A stretch of 10,840 bases of DNA from contig CAISJA010000053.1 in assembly GCA_903885525.1 (NCBI GenBank), positions 1 through 10,840 on the forward strand. Direction: 5' to 3'. The first letter of the stretch is position 1; each line of letters starts with the position of its first letter. Shown here one piece after another: positions 1 through 6,513 of this stretch. The position numbers and the translations under genes were made by a program. The notes beneath the pieces were generated by a model, which made no database searches, had not been told where the DNA came from, and saw only the letters and a list, made by a program, of their open reading frames with translations. The stretch comes from an uncultured Opitutaceae bacterium. GTDB lineage: Bacteria; Verrucomicrobiota; Verrucomicrobiia; Opitutales; Opitutaceae.

Positions 1-1
1 C

Positions 2-1471
2 GATCCGCACATCGTCACGAGTCTGGCCGAGGCCCGCGTGCTGCCCGCCCTCTTCGATCCGCTCGTCGGCTTCGATCCGGCCACGCTCGCTCCGGCCCCG
101 GGACTCGCCGAACGCTGGGAAATTTCCCCCGACGGCCTGGTCTACACCTTCCACCTGCGCGCCGCCCGCTGGTCCAACGGCGAGCCGATCACCGCGCAGG
201 ACTGCATCGATTCGTGGCGCCGCATCCTCACGCCCTCCCTGGGCGCCGACTACGCCTACCTCTTCCACATCATCCGCGGGGCGGAGGCGTTCCACCACGG
301 CACCGCCACGGATTTTGCCACCGTCGGCCTCGCCGCCCCTGAGCCGCGCACTCTCGTGGTCAGCCTCGTCCACCCGGCCCCCTACTTTCTCCAGATTCTG
401 CTCAACTCCCCGTGGCGTCCCATCCACGTGCGCAGCATCGCCGCCAGCGGCGACCCCTACCGTCGCGGCACGCCCTGGACCCGGCCGGACCGGATGGTGA
501 CCAGCGGGCCGTTTCGCCTCAAGGAGTGGACCCCGCACCAGCGCATCGTCGTCGAAAAGTGGCCCGACTATTGGGACGCCGCCCAAGTCGCGCTCAACGC
601 CATCCATTTCTATCCCCTCGACAGCGTCGACGCCGAGGAGCGCGCCTTCCGCGGCGGACAGCTGCACGTCACCTACAGCGTCTCCCTCGCCAAGCTCGAC
701 ACCTACCGCCGCACCGCGCCGGCGAGCCTGCGCCTCGACGACTACCTCGACACCTTCTTTTTCCGCTTCAACACCCTCCGCGCCCCGCTCGACGACGCCC
801 GCCTGCGCCGCGCCCTCTCCCTCGCCATCGACCGTTCCCTCATCACCGACAAAATCCTCCGCGGCGGACAGACCCCCGCCACAAGCTTCGTCCCGCCCAA
901 CATGCCGGGCTACACCCCGCCGGTCCGCCCCGCGCACAACCTGGCGGAGGCCCGCCGCCTGCTCGCCGCGGCCGGCTACGGTCCCGGCCACCCGCCGCCC
1001 ACCCTGGAATTGCTCTACAACAACTCCGAGATCCTCCGCCTCGTGGCCGAGGCCGTCCAGGAAATGTGGCGGCATGACCTCGGCCTCGACGTCCGCCTCG
1101 TCAACCAGGAGTACAAGGTTGTCTTCGCCAACCGCCGCACCGGCAATTACCAGATCCTGCTCTCCGACTGGGTCGCCGACTACCTCGACGCCACCACCTT
1201 CCTCGACCTCTTCCGCCGGGAAGCCGGCAACAACCACACCGGCTGGACCGCCGTCGACTACGACCGGCTGATGCGGAGCGCCGATGCCACGGCCGACCTC
1301 GCCGCCCGGGCCGGCCTCCTCGCGCAGGCCGAGGGCCTCCTGCTCGACGCCGCCCCCGTCGCCCCGGTCTATTTCAACACCCACGTCTACCTGTTGAATC
1401 CTGCGGTGAAAAACTGGCACCCGAGCCCGATGGACCACATCGATTACCGTCATGTCCGGCTGGAACCCTGA
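2..1471 (+). CDS. Peptide ABC transporter substrate-binding protein (SBP_bac_5, OppA/DppA-like), 5'-partial
   Basis: Predicted extracytoplasmic binding protein that captures oligopeptides for an Opp/Dpp-type importer. The reading frame is open to the window edge; the GTG at 38 is an internal valine, not the start. The visible sequence begins DPHIVTSLAEARV, which matches the region that normally follows the first strand of the mature protein, so the signal peptide and roughly 50 residues are missing. Family hallmarks seen: LAERWEISPDG followed by TFHLR and WSNGEPITAQD, the TSGPFRLKEW segment, LRRALSLAIDRS, and a C-terminal PVYFNTHVYLLNP, so the 3' end is intact. It overlaps the next binding-protein gene by 20 bp and is clearly its paralogue (roughly two fifths identical by eye). 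The family call is secure; the ligand (di-, oligo- or muropeptide) cannot be read from the sequence. Confidence 0.93.
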   Translation, partial: DPHIVTSLAEARVLPALFDPLVGFDPATLAPAPGLAERWEISPDGLVYTFHLRAARWSNGEPITAQDCIDSWRRILTPSLGADYAYLFHIIRGAEAFHHGTATDFATVGLAAPEPRTLVVSLVHPAPYFLQILLNSPWRPIHVRSIAASGDPYRRGTPWTRPDRMVTSGPFRLKEWTPHQRIVVEKWPDYWDAAQVALNAIHFYPLDSVDAEERAFRGGQLHVTYSVSLAKLDTYRRTAPASLRLDDYLDTFFFRFNTLRAPLDDARLRRALSLAIDRSLITDKILRGGQTPATSFVPPNMPGYTPPVRPAHNLAEARRLLAAAGYGPGHPPPTLELLYNNSEILRLVAEAVQEMWRHDLGLDVRLVNQEYKVVFANRRTGNYQILLSDWVADYLDATTFLDLFRREAGNNHTGWTAVDYDRLMRSADATADLAARAGLLAQAEGLLLDAAPVAPVYFNTHVYLLNPAVKNWHPSPMDHIDYRHVRLEP

Positions 1472-3068
1472 TTTCCCCGCGGGCAGCTTTCGGACTGCGG
1501 CCCTCCTCGCGGCCGCCAGCCTCCTCCTTGTGCTGGCCGGCCCCGGCTGCGCCCCGCGGCCGGCGCCCCCGGCGGGGCCGGTGCTGCGCGTCAGCCAACG
1601 CAACGAGCCCGCCACCCTCGACCCGCAACTGGCCTCTCTCCCCGACGAGTTCCTCGTGCTCCGCGCCCTGCTGGAGGGGCTGGCCACCCCCGCGCCCGAC
1701 GGCGGCCCGCCGCAACCGGCCGTGGCGGAACGCTGGGACATTTCCGCCGACGGCCTGACCTGGACCTTCCATCTCCGCCCGGACGCCCGCTGGAGCAACG
1801 GCGACGCCGTCACCGCCCGCGATTTTCTCTACACCATCCGCCGCGCGCTTGATCCCTCGCTCGGCGCCCCCAAGGCCCGCCTCTTCTACCTGCTACGAAA
1901 CGCCCGCGCCTGCCACCTCGGACGGCTGCGCGACCCGGCCGCGCTGGGCGCCGCCGCCCCGGACCCGCATACCCTCGTGCTCACCCTCGAGCACCCGGCC
2001 CCGCAGCTGCCCGCCATCGTGGCCAGCGGCCCCTGGCTGCCGGTCCACGAGGCCACGGTCGAAAAATTCGGCCGCACCCGCGCAAGCCCATGGACCCGGC
2101 CCGGCAATTTTGTCGGCAACGGCCCGTTCCTCCTCTCGGCTTGGGAACCGAACCAGCAGATCGAAGTCACGCGCAATCCGACTTACCACCGTCCGCGCCG
2201 GGTCCCCCTCGCCGGCATCCGTTTCCTAGCCTACGACAGCAGCGAGACTGAGGAGCGCGCCTTTCGCACCGGGCAGCTCGACATCACCATGTCCGTGCCC
2301 GTCACCAAGCTCCCGGGCTACACCGCCCCCGTGCTGCATAGCCAGCCGCTGGCCGAGACCCGCTACCTTTCCCTCAACTGCGCCCACCCTCCGCTGGACG
2401 ATCCGCGCGTGCGCCGCGCCCTCGCCCTCGTCATCGACCGCAGCGCCTTGGTCGGCCAGGTGCTGCGCGGCCGGCAACAGCCGGCCTACGGCCTCGTGCC
2501 GCCCGACCTCGGCGGCTACCCAGCCACGCCGCTCTTCTCCTCCGATCCGGAGGAAGCCCGCCAGCTCCTCGCCGCCGCCGGCTATCCCGGCGGTGCCGGT
2601 TTCCCCCAGCTCGAACTCAGCACCTGGACCAACACCACCGTGCTCGAGGCCATCCAGCAGATGTGGCGCCGCGAGCTGGGCATCACATGCAACCTCGTGC
2701 AGCACGAGGCCAAGGTCCATCTCACCGCCCTCGCCGCCGGTGACTATGTCGTGGCCCTGGTCCCGGCCATTCCCGACTATGACGACCCCGCCGCCCTGCT
2801 CGGCGATTTTACCGAAGATTCCCCCCTGAATTATCCCCACTGGCACCACACCGGCTACGATACCCTGCTCGCCGCCGCCGACCATACCCCGAACCAGGCC
2901 CACCGGCTGGCCCTGCTGCATGGCGCCGAAAGCATGCTGCTGGCGGACATGCCCCTCATCCCCCTCTATTTCAACACCCGCACCTTCCTCGTCTCCCCCC
3001 GCGTCCGGGGCTGGCGCGAAGACCGCCTCTGGAACCGTTTCTACACCGACGTCACCCTCCACCCATGA
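1452..3068 (+). CDS. Peptide ABC transporter substrate-binding protein, putative lipoprotein (SBP_bac_5, OppA/DppA-like)
   Basis: Complete 538-residue oligopeptide-binding protein, normal length for the family. Residues 1-33 form a signal peptide: a short n-region with R14, a hydrophobic core at about 16-30, and Cys33 as probable lipidation site. The lipobox reads G-P-G-C, not the usual L-(A/S)-(G/A)-C, so lipidation is likely but not certain. Family landmarks: NEPATLDPQ (51-59), VAERWDISADG (91-101), TFHLRPDARWSNGD (105-118), GNGPFLLSAWEPNQQ (222-236), RRALALVIDRSAL (321-333) and PLIPLYFNTRTFLVSP near the C-terminus. The ATG at 1452 is the only start placed to supply a signal peptide; the next in-frame option, GTG for V27, lies inside the hydrophobic core. 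It overlaps the previous gene by 20 bp and shares an ATGA with the peptidase gene. No Shine-Dalgarno is visible, consistent with translational coupling. Substrate unknown. Confidence 0.94.
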   Translation: MSGWNPDFPAGSFRTAALLAAASLLLVLAGPGCAPRPAPPAGPVLRVSQRNEPATLDPQLASLPDEFLVLRALLEGLATPAPDGGPPQPAVAERWDISADGLTWTFHLRPDARWSNGDAVTARDFLYTIRRALDPSLGAPKARLFYLLRNARACHLGRLRDPAALGAAAPDPHTLVLTLEHPAPQLPAIVASGPWLPVHEATVEKFGRTRASPWTRPGNFVGNGPFLLSAWEPNQQIEVTRNPTYHRPRRVPLAGIRFLAYDSSETEERAFRTGQLDITMSVPVTKLPGYTAPVLHSQPLAETRYLSLNCAHPPLDDPRVRRALALVIDRSALVGQVLRGRQQPAYGLVPPDLGGYPATPLFSSDPEEARQLLAAAGYPGGAGFPQLELSTWTNTTVLEAIQQMWRRELGITCNLVQHEAKVHLTALAAGDYVVALVPAIPDYDDPAALLGDFTEDSPLNYPHWHHTGYDTLLAAADHTPNQAHRLALLHGAESMLLADMPLIPLYFNTRTFLVSPRVRGWREDRLWNRFYTDVTLHP

Positions 3069-4723
3069 AACTCGCCCCCCGCCTCCTCCTGCTCGCCGCC
3101 CTGCCCGCCCTCCTGGCCCGCGCCGACTCCCCCCCCGCCCTCTCCGCCGCCCGCATCCTGGAGCGCACGAAAATCCTCGCCTCCGACGCCTTCGAGGGCC
3201 GCGCCCCGGGCTCCCCCGGCGAGGACAAGACCGTCGCCTACCTTGTCCACGAATTCCAGCGCCTCGGCCTGCAACCGGGAAACCCCGACGGCACCTACGT
3301 GCAGAACGTCCCGCTCGTCGGCATCACCTCCGCCCCCACCCTGTCCTTCACCCACGATGGCATCACCATCCCGATGGAGAGCATCAACGATTTCGTCGGC
3401 CCCTCCAGCCGCCTCGTCCCCCATGTCGCCGCCCGAGACTCCGATGTGGTCTTCGTCGGCTACGGCGTGGTGGCCCCGGAGTACGGTTGGGACGACTACA
3501 AGGGCGTCGATGTCCGCGGCAAGACCGTCGTCATGCTCATCAACGACCCGCCCGTCGTCGATCCCGCCACCGGCCAGCTCGACCCGAAGGTTTTCGGCGG
3601 CAAAGCCATGACATACTACGGCCGCTGGACCTACAAATATGAGATCGCCGCCGCCAAGGGCGCCGCCGCCTGCCTCATCGTCCACGAAACCGGCCCCGCC
3701 GCCTACCCCTTCGCCGTCGTCATCGGCAGCCGCAGCCGCGAAAATTTCGAGATCAGCGCCCTCGACCAAAACGCCGGCCATATCGCGCTGGAAGGCTGGC
3801 TCACCCTCGACGCCGCCCGCCGCCTCTGCTGTTCCTGCGGCCAGGACTACGACCAGCTCAAGGCCTCCGCCGTCCGCCGCGATTTCCGGCCCGTCTTCCT
3901 CGGGGCCAAGGCCTCCTTCACCGTCGAGAACACCCTCCGCAATGTCGCCTCCCGCAACGTCGTCGCCCTCCTGCCGGGCTCCGATCCCCGGCTCCGGCAC
4001 GAGTATGTCGTCTACACCGCCCACTGGGATCACCTCGGGCGCGACCCCCGCCTCCCGGGCGACCCGATCTTCCACGGCGCCGCCGACAACGCCGCCGGCG
4101 TGGCCGTGCTGCTCGAGCTGGCCCAGGCCTACCAGGCCCTCCCCGCCCCGCAGCGCCCGAAACGCAGCATCCTCTTCCTCTCCGTCACCGCCGAGGAAAA
4201 GGGCCTGCTCGGCTCGCGCTACTACGCCCAGAACCCGCTCTACCCGCTCGACCACACCCTCGCCGACATCAACATGGACGGCGCCAACCAGTACGGCCCG
4301 ACCACCGACCTGGCCGCCATCGGCTACGGCGCCTCCACCATCGACGACATCGGCACCGCCGTCGCCCAGAGCCAGGGCCGCACGATGGAGCCCGAGTCCC
4401 ATCCGGAATTCGGCAGCTACTACCGCAGCGACCACTTCGAGTTCGCCAAGGTCGGCGTGCCCTCCTACTACGCCAAGTCCGGCAAGCACTTCATCGGCCG
4501 GCCCGCCGAGTATGGCGAGAAATTGATCCAGGACTACATCGCCAACCGTTACCACAAGGTCACCGATACCGTGCAGCCCGACTGGACCTTCGAGGGCGCG
4601 GCCCAGGACACCGCCTTCCTCCTCGAGGTCGGCCGCCGCATCGCCGACGGCGACACCTGGCCCGAGTGGCGCCCCGGCAACGAATTCAAAGCCCGCCGCG
4701 ACGCGATGCTGAAGAAGCCGTGA
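3065..4723 (+). CDS. Exported M28-family zinc aminopeptidase with PA-type insert
   Basis: A 552-residue secreted metallopeptidase of family M28, expected to remove N-terminal residues from peptides using two zinc ions. A signal peptide covers about residues 1-20 (K3, R6, then an LLLLAALPALLA core ending near ARA). Residues about 110-260 look like a protease-associated (PA) insert: VVFVGYGVVAPEYGWDDYKG, then GKTVVMLINDPP. The M28 core follows and its ligands are all present by motif matching: H320 with D322 in TAHWDHLG, bridging D341 in ADNAAG, catalytic base E377 and ligand E378 in TAEEKGLLGS, D405 in INMDG and H457 in SDHFEF. It should therefore be active. Odd feature: a C-C-S-C cluster at 255-258 in an exported protein. 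The start overlaps the preceding stop (ATGA), so it is coupled to the two peptide-binding proteins, pointing to peptide scavenging. Exact specificity cannot be read. Confidence 0.93.
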   Translation: MKLAPRLLLLAALPALLARADSPPALSAARILERTKILASDAFEGRAPGSPGEDKTVAYLVHEFQRLGLQPGNPDGTYVQNVPLVGITSAPTLSFTHDGITIPMESINDFVGPSSRLVPHVAARDSDVVFVGYGVVAPEYGWDDYKGVDVRGKTVVMLINDPPVVDPATGQLDPKVFGGKAMTYYGRWTYKYEIAAAKGAAACLIVHETGPAAYPFAVVIGSRSRENFEISALDQNAGHIALEGWLTLDAARRLCCSCGQDYDQLKASAVRRDFRPVFLGAKASFTVENTLRNVASRNVVALLPGSDPRLRHEYVVYTAHWDHLGRDPRLPGDPIFHGAADNAAGVAVLLELAQAYQALPAPQRPKRSILFLSVTAEEKGLLGSRYYAQNPLYPLDHTLADINMDGANQYGPTTDLAAIGYGASTIDDIGTAVAQSQGRTMEPESHPEFGSYYRSDHFEFAKVGVPSYYAKSGKHFIGRPAEYGEKLIQDYIANRYHKVTDTVQPDWTFEGAAQDTAFLLEVGRRIADGDTWPEWRPGNEFKARRDAMLKKP

Positions 4724-4728
4724 AGCCG

Positions 4729-4751
4729 GCGGCGGCAATCCCCCCCGCCGC
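4729..4751 (+). terminator. GC hairpin just after the peptidase stop (possible terminator)
   Basis: A perfect 7-bp arm pair, GCGGCGG (4729-4735) and CCGCCGC (4745-4751), encloses a 9-nt loop and starts 5 bp after the peptidase stop. There is no U-tract behind it, so it may be a weak or U-less terminator or an mRNA 3'-end stabiliser instead of a standard intrinsic terminator. Confidence 0.35.
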
Positions 4752-4780
4752 ACCCGTGCCAATCGCCGGCGTGCTCAAGG

Positions 4781-4816
4781 ATGAGTTCGAATACCGCAAA
4801 ACCAGAATGAGTTCGA
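4781..4816. repeat. 10-bp direct repeat, period 26
   Basis: ATGAGTTCGA occurs at 4781-4790 and again at 4807-4816. It lies in the compositionally distinct gap ahead of the 94-residue ORF. It could be a tandem binding site, the trace of an insertion, or chance. Confidence 0.4.
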
Positions 4817-4822
4817 CGAGCT

Positions 4823-4865
4823 GCCGTCGTACGCTAGGGTGCCGACGGCTCGGATGTTTTCTGTT
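4823..4865 (+). terminator. Candidate intrinsic terminator of the binding-protein/peptidase operon
   Basis: GCCGTCG (4823-4829) pairs perfectly with CGACGGC (4843-4849) across a 13-nt loop. Two T-rich runs follow, TTTT at 4857-4860 and TTTTT at 4864-4868. The loop is long and the first T-run begins 7 nt after the stem, so this is imperfect but is the best terminator-like structure behind the peptidase gene. Confidence 0.4.
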
Positions 4866-4924
4866 TTTCACATCCTGCATGTGGCAGGTTAACTGGAGGT
4901 AGCCGAACCACTTCGCATTTCGTT

Positions 4925-5209
4925 ATGCCCGAAGAGCAAACAAGTTTCTCGCTGGAGATCGCTTACAGCCCTGCCCCCGCCACGCCCCCGGAACTGCGCG
5001 ATGAGATCGCCCAACTGTGGGCTCTCCCGCTGGGCCAGCGCGTCGAGGTTTGCCTGCGGGGACACGGGGCGACGCCGTCGGCCGCTACCGGGACACTCGA
5101 ATTGCGGTCTGCTCCTGACTACCCATGGAATCCCAAGCAGCCACTCCATCTTGGCGTGGCCGGATTGGAGTTCAGCAGCCGCGATATCGAAAGATGGACG
5201 AAAATCTGA
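4925..5209 (+). CDS. Hypothetical 94-residue protein
   Basis: I do not recognise a characterised family. The protein is acidic to neutral, without signal peptide, membrane segment or obvious metal site. Notable stretches are TPPELRDEIAQLWALPLGQR (about 20-39), VEVCLRGHG, LELRSAPDYPWNPKQP (about 59-74) and a C-terminal EFSSRDIERWTKI. The alternating pattern suggests a small beta-rich fold with a helix near residues 22-33. The ATG at 4925 is the only start codon between the upstream in-frame stop at 4835 and the ORF, so the start is well fixed if the gene is real; no Shine-Dalgarno lies at normal distance. Codons are less GC-biased at third positions than in the neighbours. It separates the peptidase from oppB. 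The coherent protein-like composition argues for a real gene; the function is unknown. Confidence 0.6.
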   Translation: MPEEQTSFSLEIAYSPAPATPPELRDEIAQLWALPLGQRVEVCLRGHGATPSAATGTLELRSAPDYPWNPKQPLHLGVAGLEFSSRDIERWTKI

Positions 5210-5234
5210 CCAGCAGAATCCAATCCTTCCCGTT

Positions 5235-5244
5235 TCCCATGGGA
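5235..5244. promoter_or_regulatory. Perfect 10-bp palindrome upstream of oppB
   Basis: TCCCATGGGA is self-complementary and lies 26 bp after the stop of the 94-residue ORF. It may be a regulator site, but a single short palindrome can arise by chance. Confidence 0.2.
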
Positions 5245-5459
5245 TGGCTGTGATTCCTGTTGAAGGTCGGATGTGAAGGCATCTTGCACCCCAGAGGCCG
5301 GGCTGTTTGCGCGTTTGGGGAGATACGTTTGGCGGCGGTGCCGGTTGCCTGCTCACCGGCCAGGCCACGGCCAGAAGCCTGGGTGGGCGACCGCGCCGCG
5401 CCAGGCCAGTTCCGGGCTTTGCACGGTCTGGCACCCTTTCCGTCTGGCGTCCTGCCGCG

Positions 5460-5486
5460 GGATTCTGGATTCTGGCTCCCGAATCC
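5460..5486 (+). repeat. GGATTCT tandem pair and hairpin before the oppB start
   Basis: GGATTCT is repeated back to back (5460-5466 and 5467-5473). The second copy can pair with GAATCC (5481-5486) across an 8-nt loop, ending 14 nt before the oppB ATG. It could affect translation initiation of oppB or simply be a leader structure. Confidence 0.4.
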
Positions 5487-5500
5487 TTGTCTTTCGCCCC

Positions 5501-6418
5501 ATGCTCCGCTTCGTCTTTCGCCGTCTCCTGCAGGTCATCCCGGTGCTTTTTGTCATCGTGACGGCGACCTTTTTCATGGTGCGCTTCGTCCCGGGCGGCC
5601 CGTTCACGGCGGAGAAGGCGGTGCCGCCCGAAGTGTTGCGCAACCTGGAGGCCCACTATGGCCTCGACCAGCCGCTCTGGCACCAATACCTCACCTACCT
5701 CGGCCATCTCGCCCGCGGCGACCTGGGCCCCTCCTTCAAATACGCCAACCGCACCGTCAACGAAATCATCGCCGACGGGTTCCCCGTCTCGCTGGAACTG
5801 GGCGGCTGGGCCCTGCTCGTCGCCTTCACCCTCGGGATTCCCCTGGGCATCGCCGCCGCCGTGAAGCGCAACACCGCGGTGGATTACGTCTGCAGTGTGG
5901 TCGGCCTGATTGGGATCTGCCTCCCGACCTTCGTGCTCGGCCCCCTGCTGGCGCTCGCCTTCGGCATCTACCTGCGCTGGCTCAATGTCTCCGGCTGGTA
6001 CGGCCCCGCCGACCGGATCCTGCCGGCTCTCACCCTGGGCTTTGTGTACGCCGCCTACCTCATGCGCCTCACCCGCGGGGGCATGCTGGAAGTGCTGCAC
6101 CAGGATTTCATCCGCACGGCCCGGGCCAAGGGTGCCTCGGAGGCCCGCATCGTCTTCCATCACGCCCTGCGGGGCGGCCTGCTCCCCGTCGTCGCCTTCC
6201 TCGGCCCGGCCATCGCTGGCATCCTCACCGGGTCGTTCGTGATCGAAACCATTTTCCAGATTCCCGGGCTGGGCCGGCAATTCGTCACCAGCGCCTTCAG
6301 CCGGGACTACACCGTCATCCTCGGCACCGTCATCCTCTACGCCGCCCTCATCGTGGGGCTCAACCTCGTGGCCGATGTCGTGCAGGTCTGGCTCAATCCG
6401 CGGCTGAAATTCGAATGA
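5501..6418 (+). CDS. oppB: Oligopeptide/dipeptide ABC transporter permease, OppB/DppB family
   Basis: Inner-membrane subunit that with OppC forms the translocation channel of a peptide importer (BPD_transp_1 domain). I chose the ATG at 5501 because it gives 305 residues, the usual OppB length, and the standard N-terminus MLRFVFRRLLQVIPVLFVIV; the frame is open further upstream but that part is unlike any OppB. Membrane segment 1 is at about 9-29, followed by the family's periplasmic stretch (LRNLEAHYGLDQPLW, HLARGDLGPSFKY) and further segments near 100-120, 130-158, 172-190, 226-248 and 270-295. The EAA loop that contacts the ATPase is at about 202-224 (DFIRTARAKGASEARIVFHH) with the conserved Gly (G211). 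IPGLGRQF at 254-261 is also typical. No Shine-Dalgarno is visible. Its binding proteins are probably the pair at 2-3068. The family is certain; peptide length class is not. Confidence 0.95.
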   Translation: MLRFVFRRLLQVIPVLFVIVTATFFMVRFVPGGPFTAEKAVPPEVLRNLEAHYGLDQPLWHQYLTYLGHLARGDLGPSFKYANRTVNEIIADGFPVSLELGGWALLVAFTLGIPLGIAAAVKRNTAVDYVCSVVGLIGICLPTFVLGPLLALAFGIYLRWLNVSGWYGPADRILPALTLGFVYAAYLMRLTRGGMLEVLHQDFIRTARAKGASEARIVFHHALRGGLLPVVAFLGPAIAGILTGSFVIETIFQIPGLGRQFVTSAFSRDYTVILGTVILYAALIVGLNLVADVVQVWLNPRLKFE

Positions 6419-6510
6419 TCCGGCGCGCCCCACCGATCCACGCCCATGAACACTGCTCCGCGGCGATCTCCTTCCGCATCCATGAAAGCCCGTGCCCGGC
6501 CGAGGTGTGA
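6415..6510 (+). other. 31-codon micro-ORF filling the oppB-oppC gap (unlikely to be a conventional gene)
   Basis: An ATG at 6415 overlaps the oppB stop (ATGA) and opens a 31-codon frame ending at 6510, three bases before the oppC ATG. A second frame (ATG 6446, 23 codons) ends at 6517 and overlaps the oppC start as ATGA. The peptides (MIRRAPPIHAHEHC... and MNTAPRRSPSASMK...) resemble nothing known to me. Either could carry ribosomes across the gap and couple oppC translation to oppB, but both may be chance. Confidence 0.25.
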
Positions 6511-6513
6511 CGT

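Larger units (their letters stand above)
4724..4924 (+). other. Intergenic region after the peptidase gene
   Basis: About 200 bp with no convincing gene on either strand; short open frames here look random. It holds a GC-only hairpin just behind the peptidase stop, a 10-bp direct repeat, a second hairpin followed by T-rich sequence, and a small CCTGC/GCAGG hairpin (arms 4874-4878 and 4884-4888). Base composition is visibly less GC-rich than the preceding genes. GGAGG at 4895-4899 is about 25 nt upstream of the next ATG, too far for normal ribosome binding. Confidence 0.6.
5210..5500 (+). other. Non-coding stretch upstream of the oppB-like gene
   Basis: About 290 bp without a convincing gene. 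A frame in phase with oppB is open from 5273, but its translation up to 5500 is Arg/Pro/Gly-rich and resembles nothing, and OppB starts normally at 5501. Seen here: a perfect 10-bp palindrome TCCCATGGGA (5235-5244), a hairpin GCCGGT/ACCGGC (5340-5345 with 5355-5360), and the GGATTCT repeat and hairpin next to oppB. It probably holds the importer promoter and leader, but I see no convincing -35/-10 pair. Confidence 0.5.

Noticed and set aside
38..40. GTG as start of the first binding protein
   Set aside because: The frame is open upstream to the window edge and the residues before it match the conserved DPH...AEARV region, so the true start is outside.
3041..4762. 573-codon open frame on the - strand across the peptidase gene
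   Set aside because: Gly/Glu/Val/Asp-rich low-complexity translation, typical of the antisense shadow of a GC-rich gene; the + strand encodes a full M28 peptidase with intact motifs.
4666..4902. 78-codon + strand frame overlapping the end of the peptidase gene
   Set aside because: It starts inside the peptidase in another frame and its translation is not protein-like; it merely runs through the hairpins of the gap.
5273..5500. N-terminal extension of oppB by 76 residues
   Set aside because: The extension is Arg/Pro/Gly-rich and unlike any OppB, whereas the ATG at 5501 gives the standard N-terminus and length.
4889..6433. 514-codon open frame on the - strand across the 94-residue gene and oppB
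   Set aside because: The oppB part is a clear shadow, and the rest has no recognisable domain.
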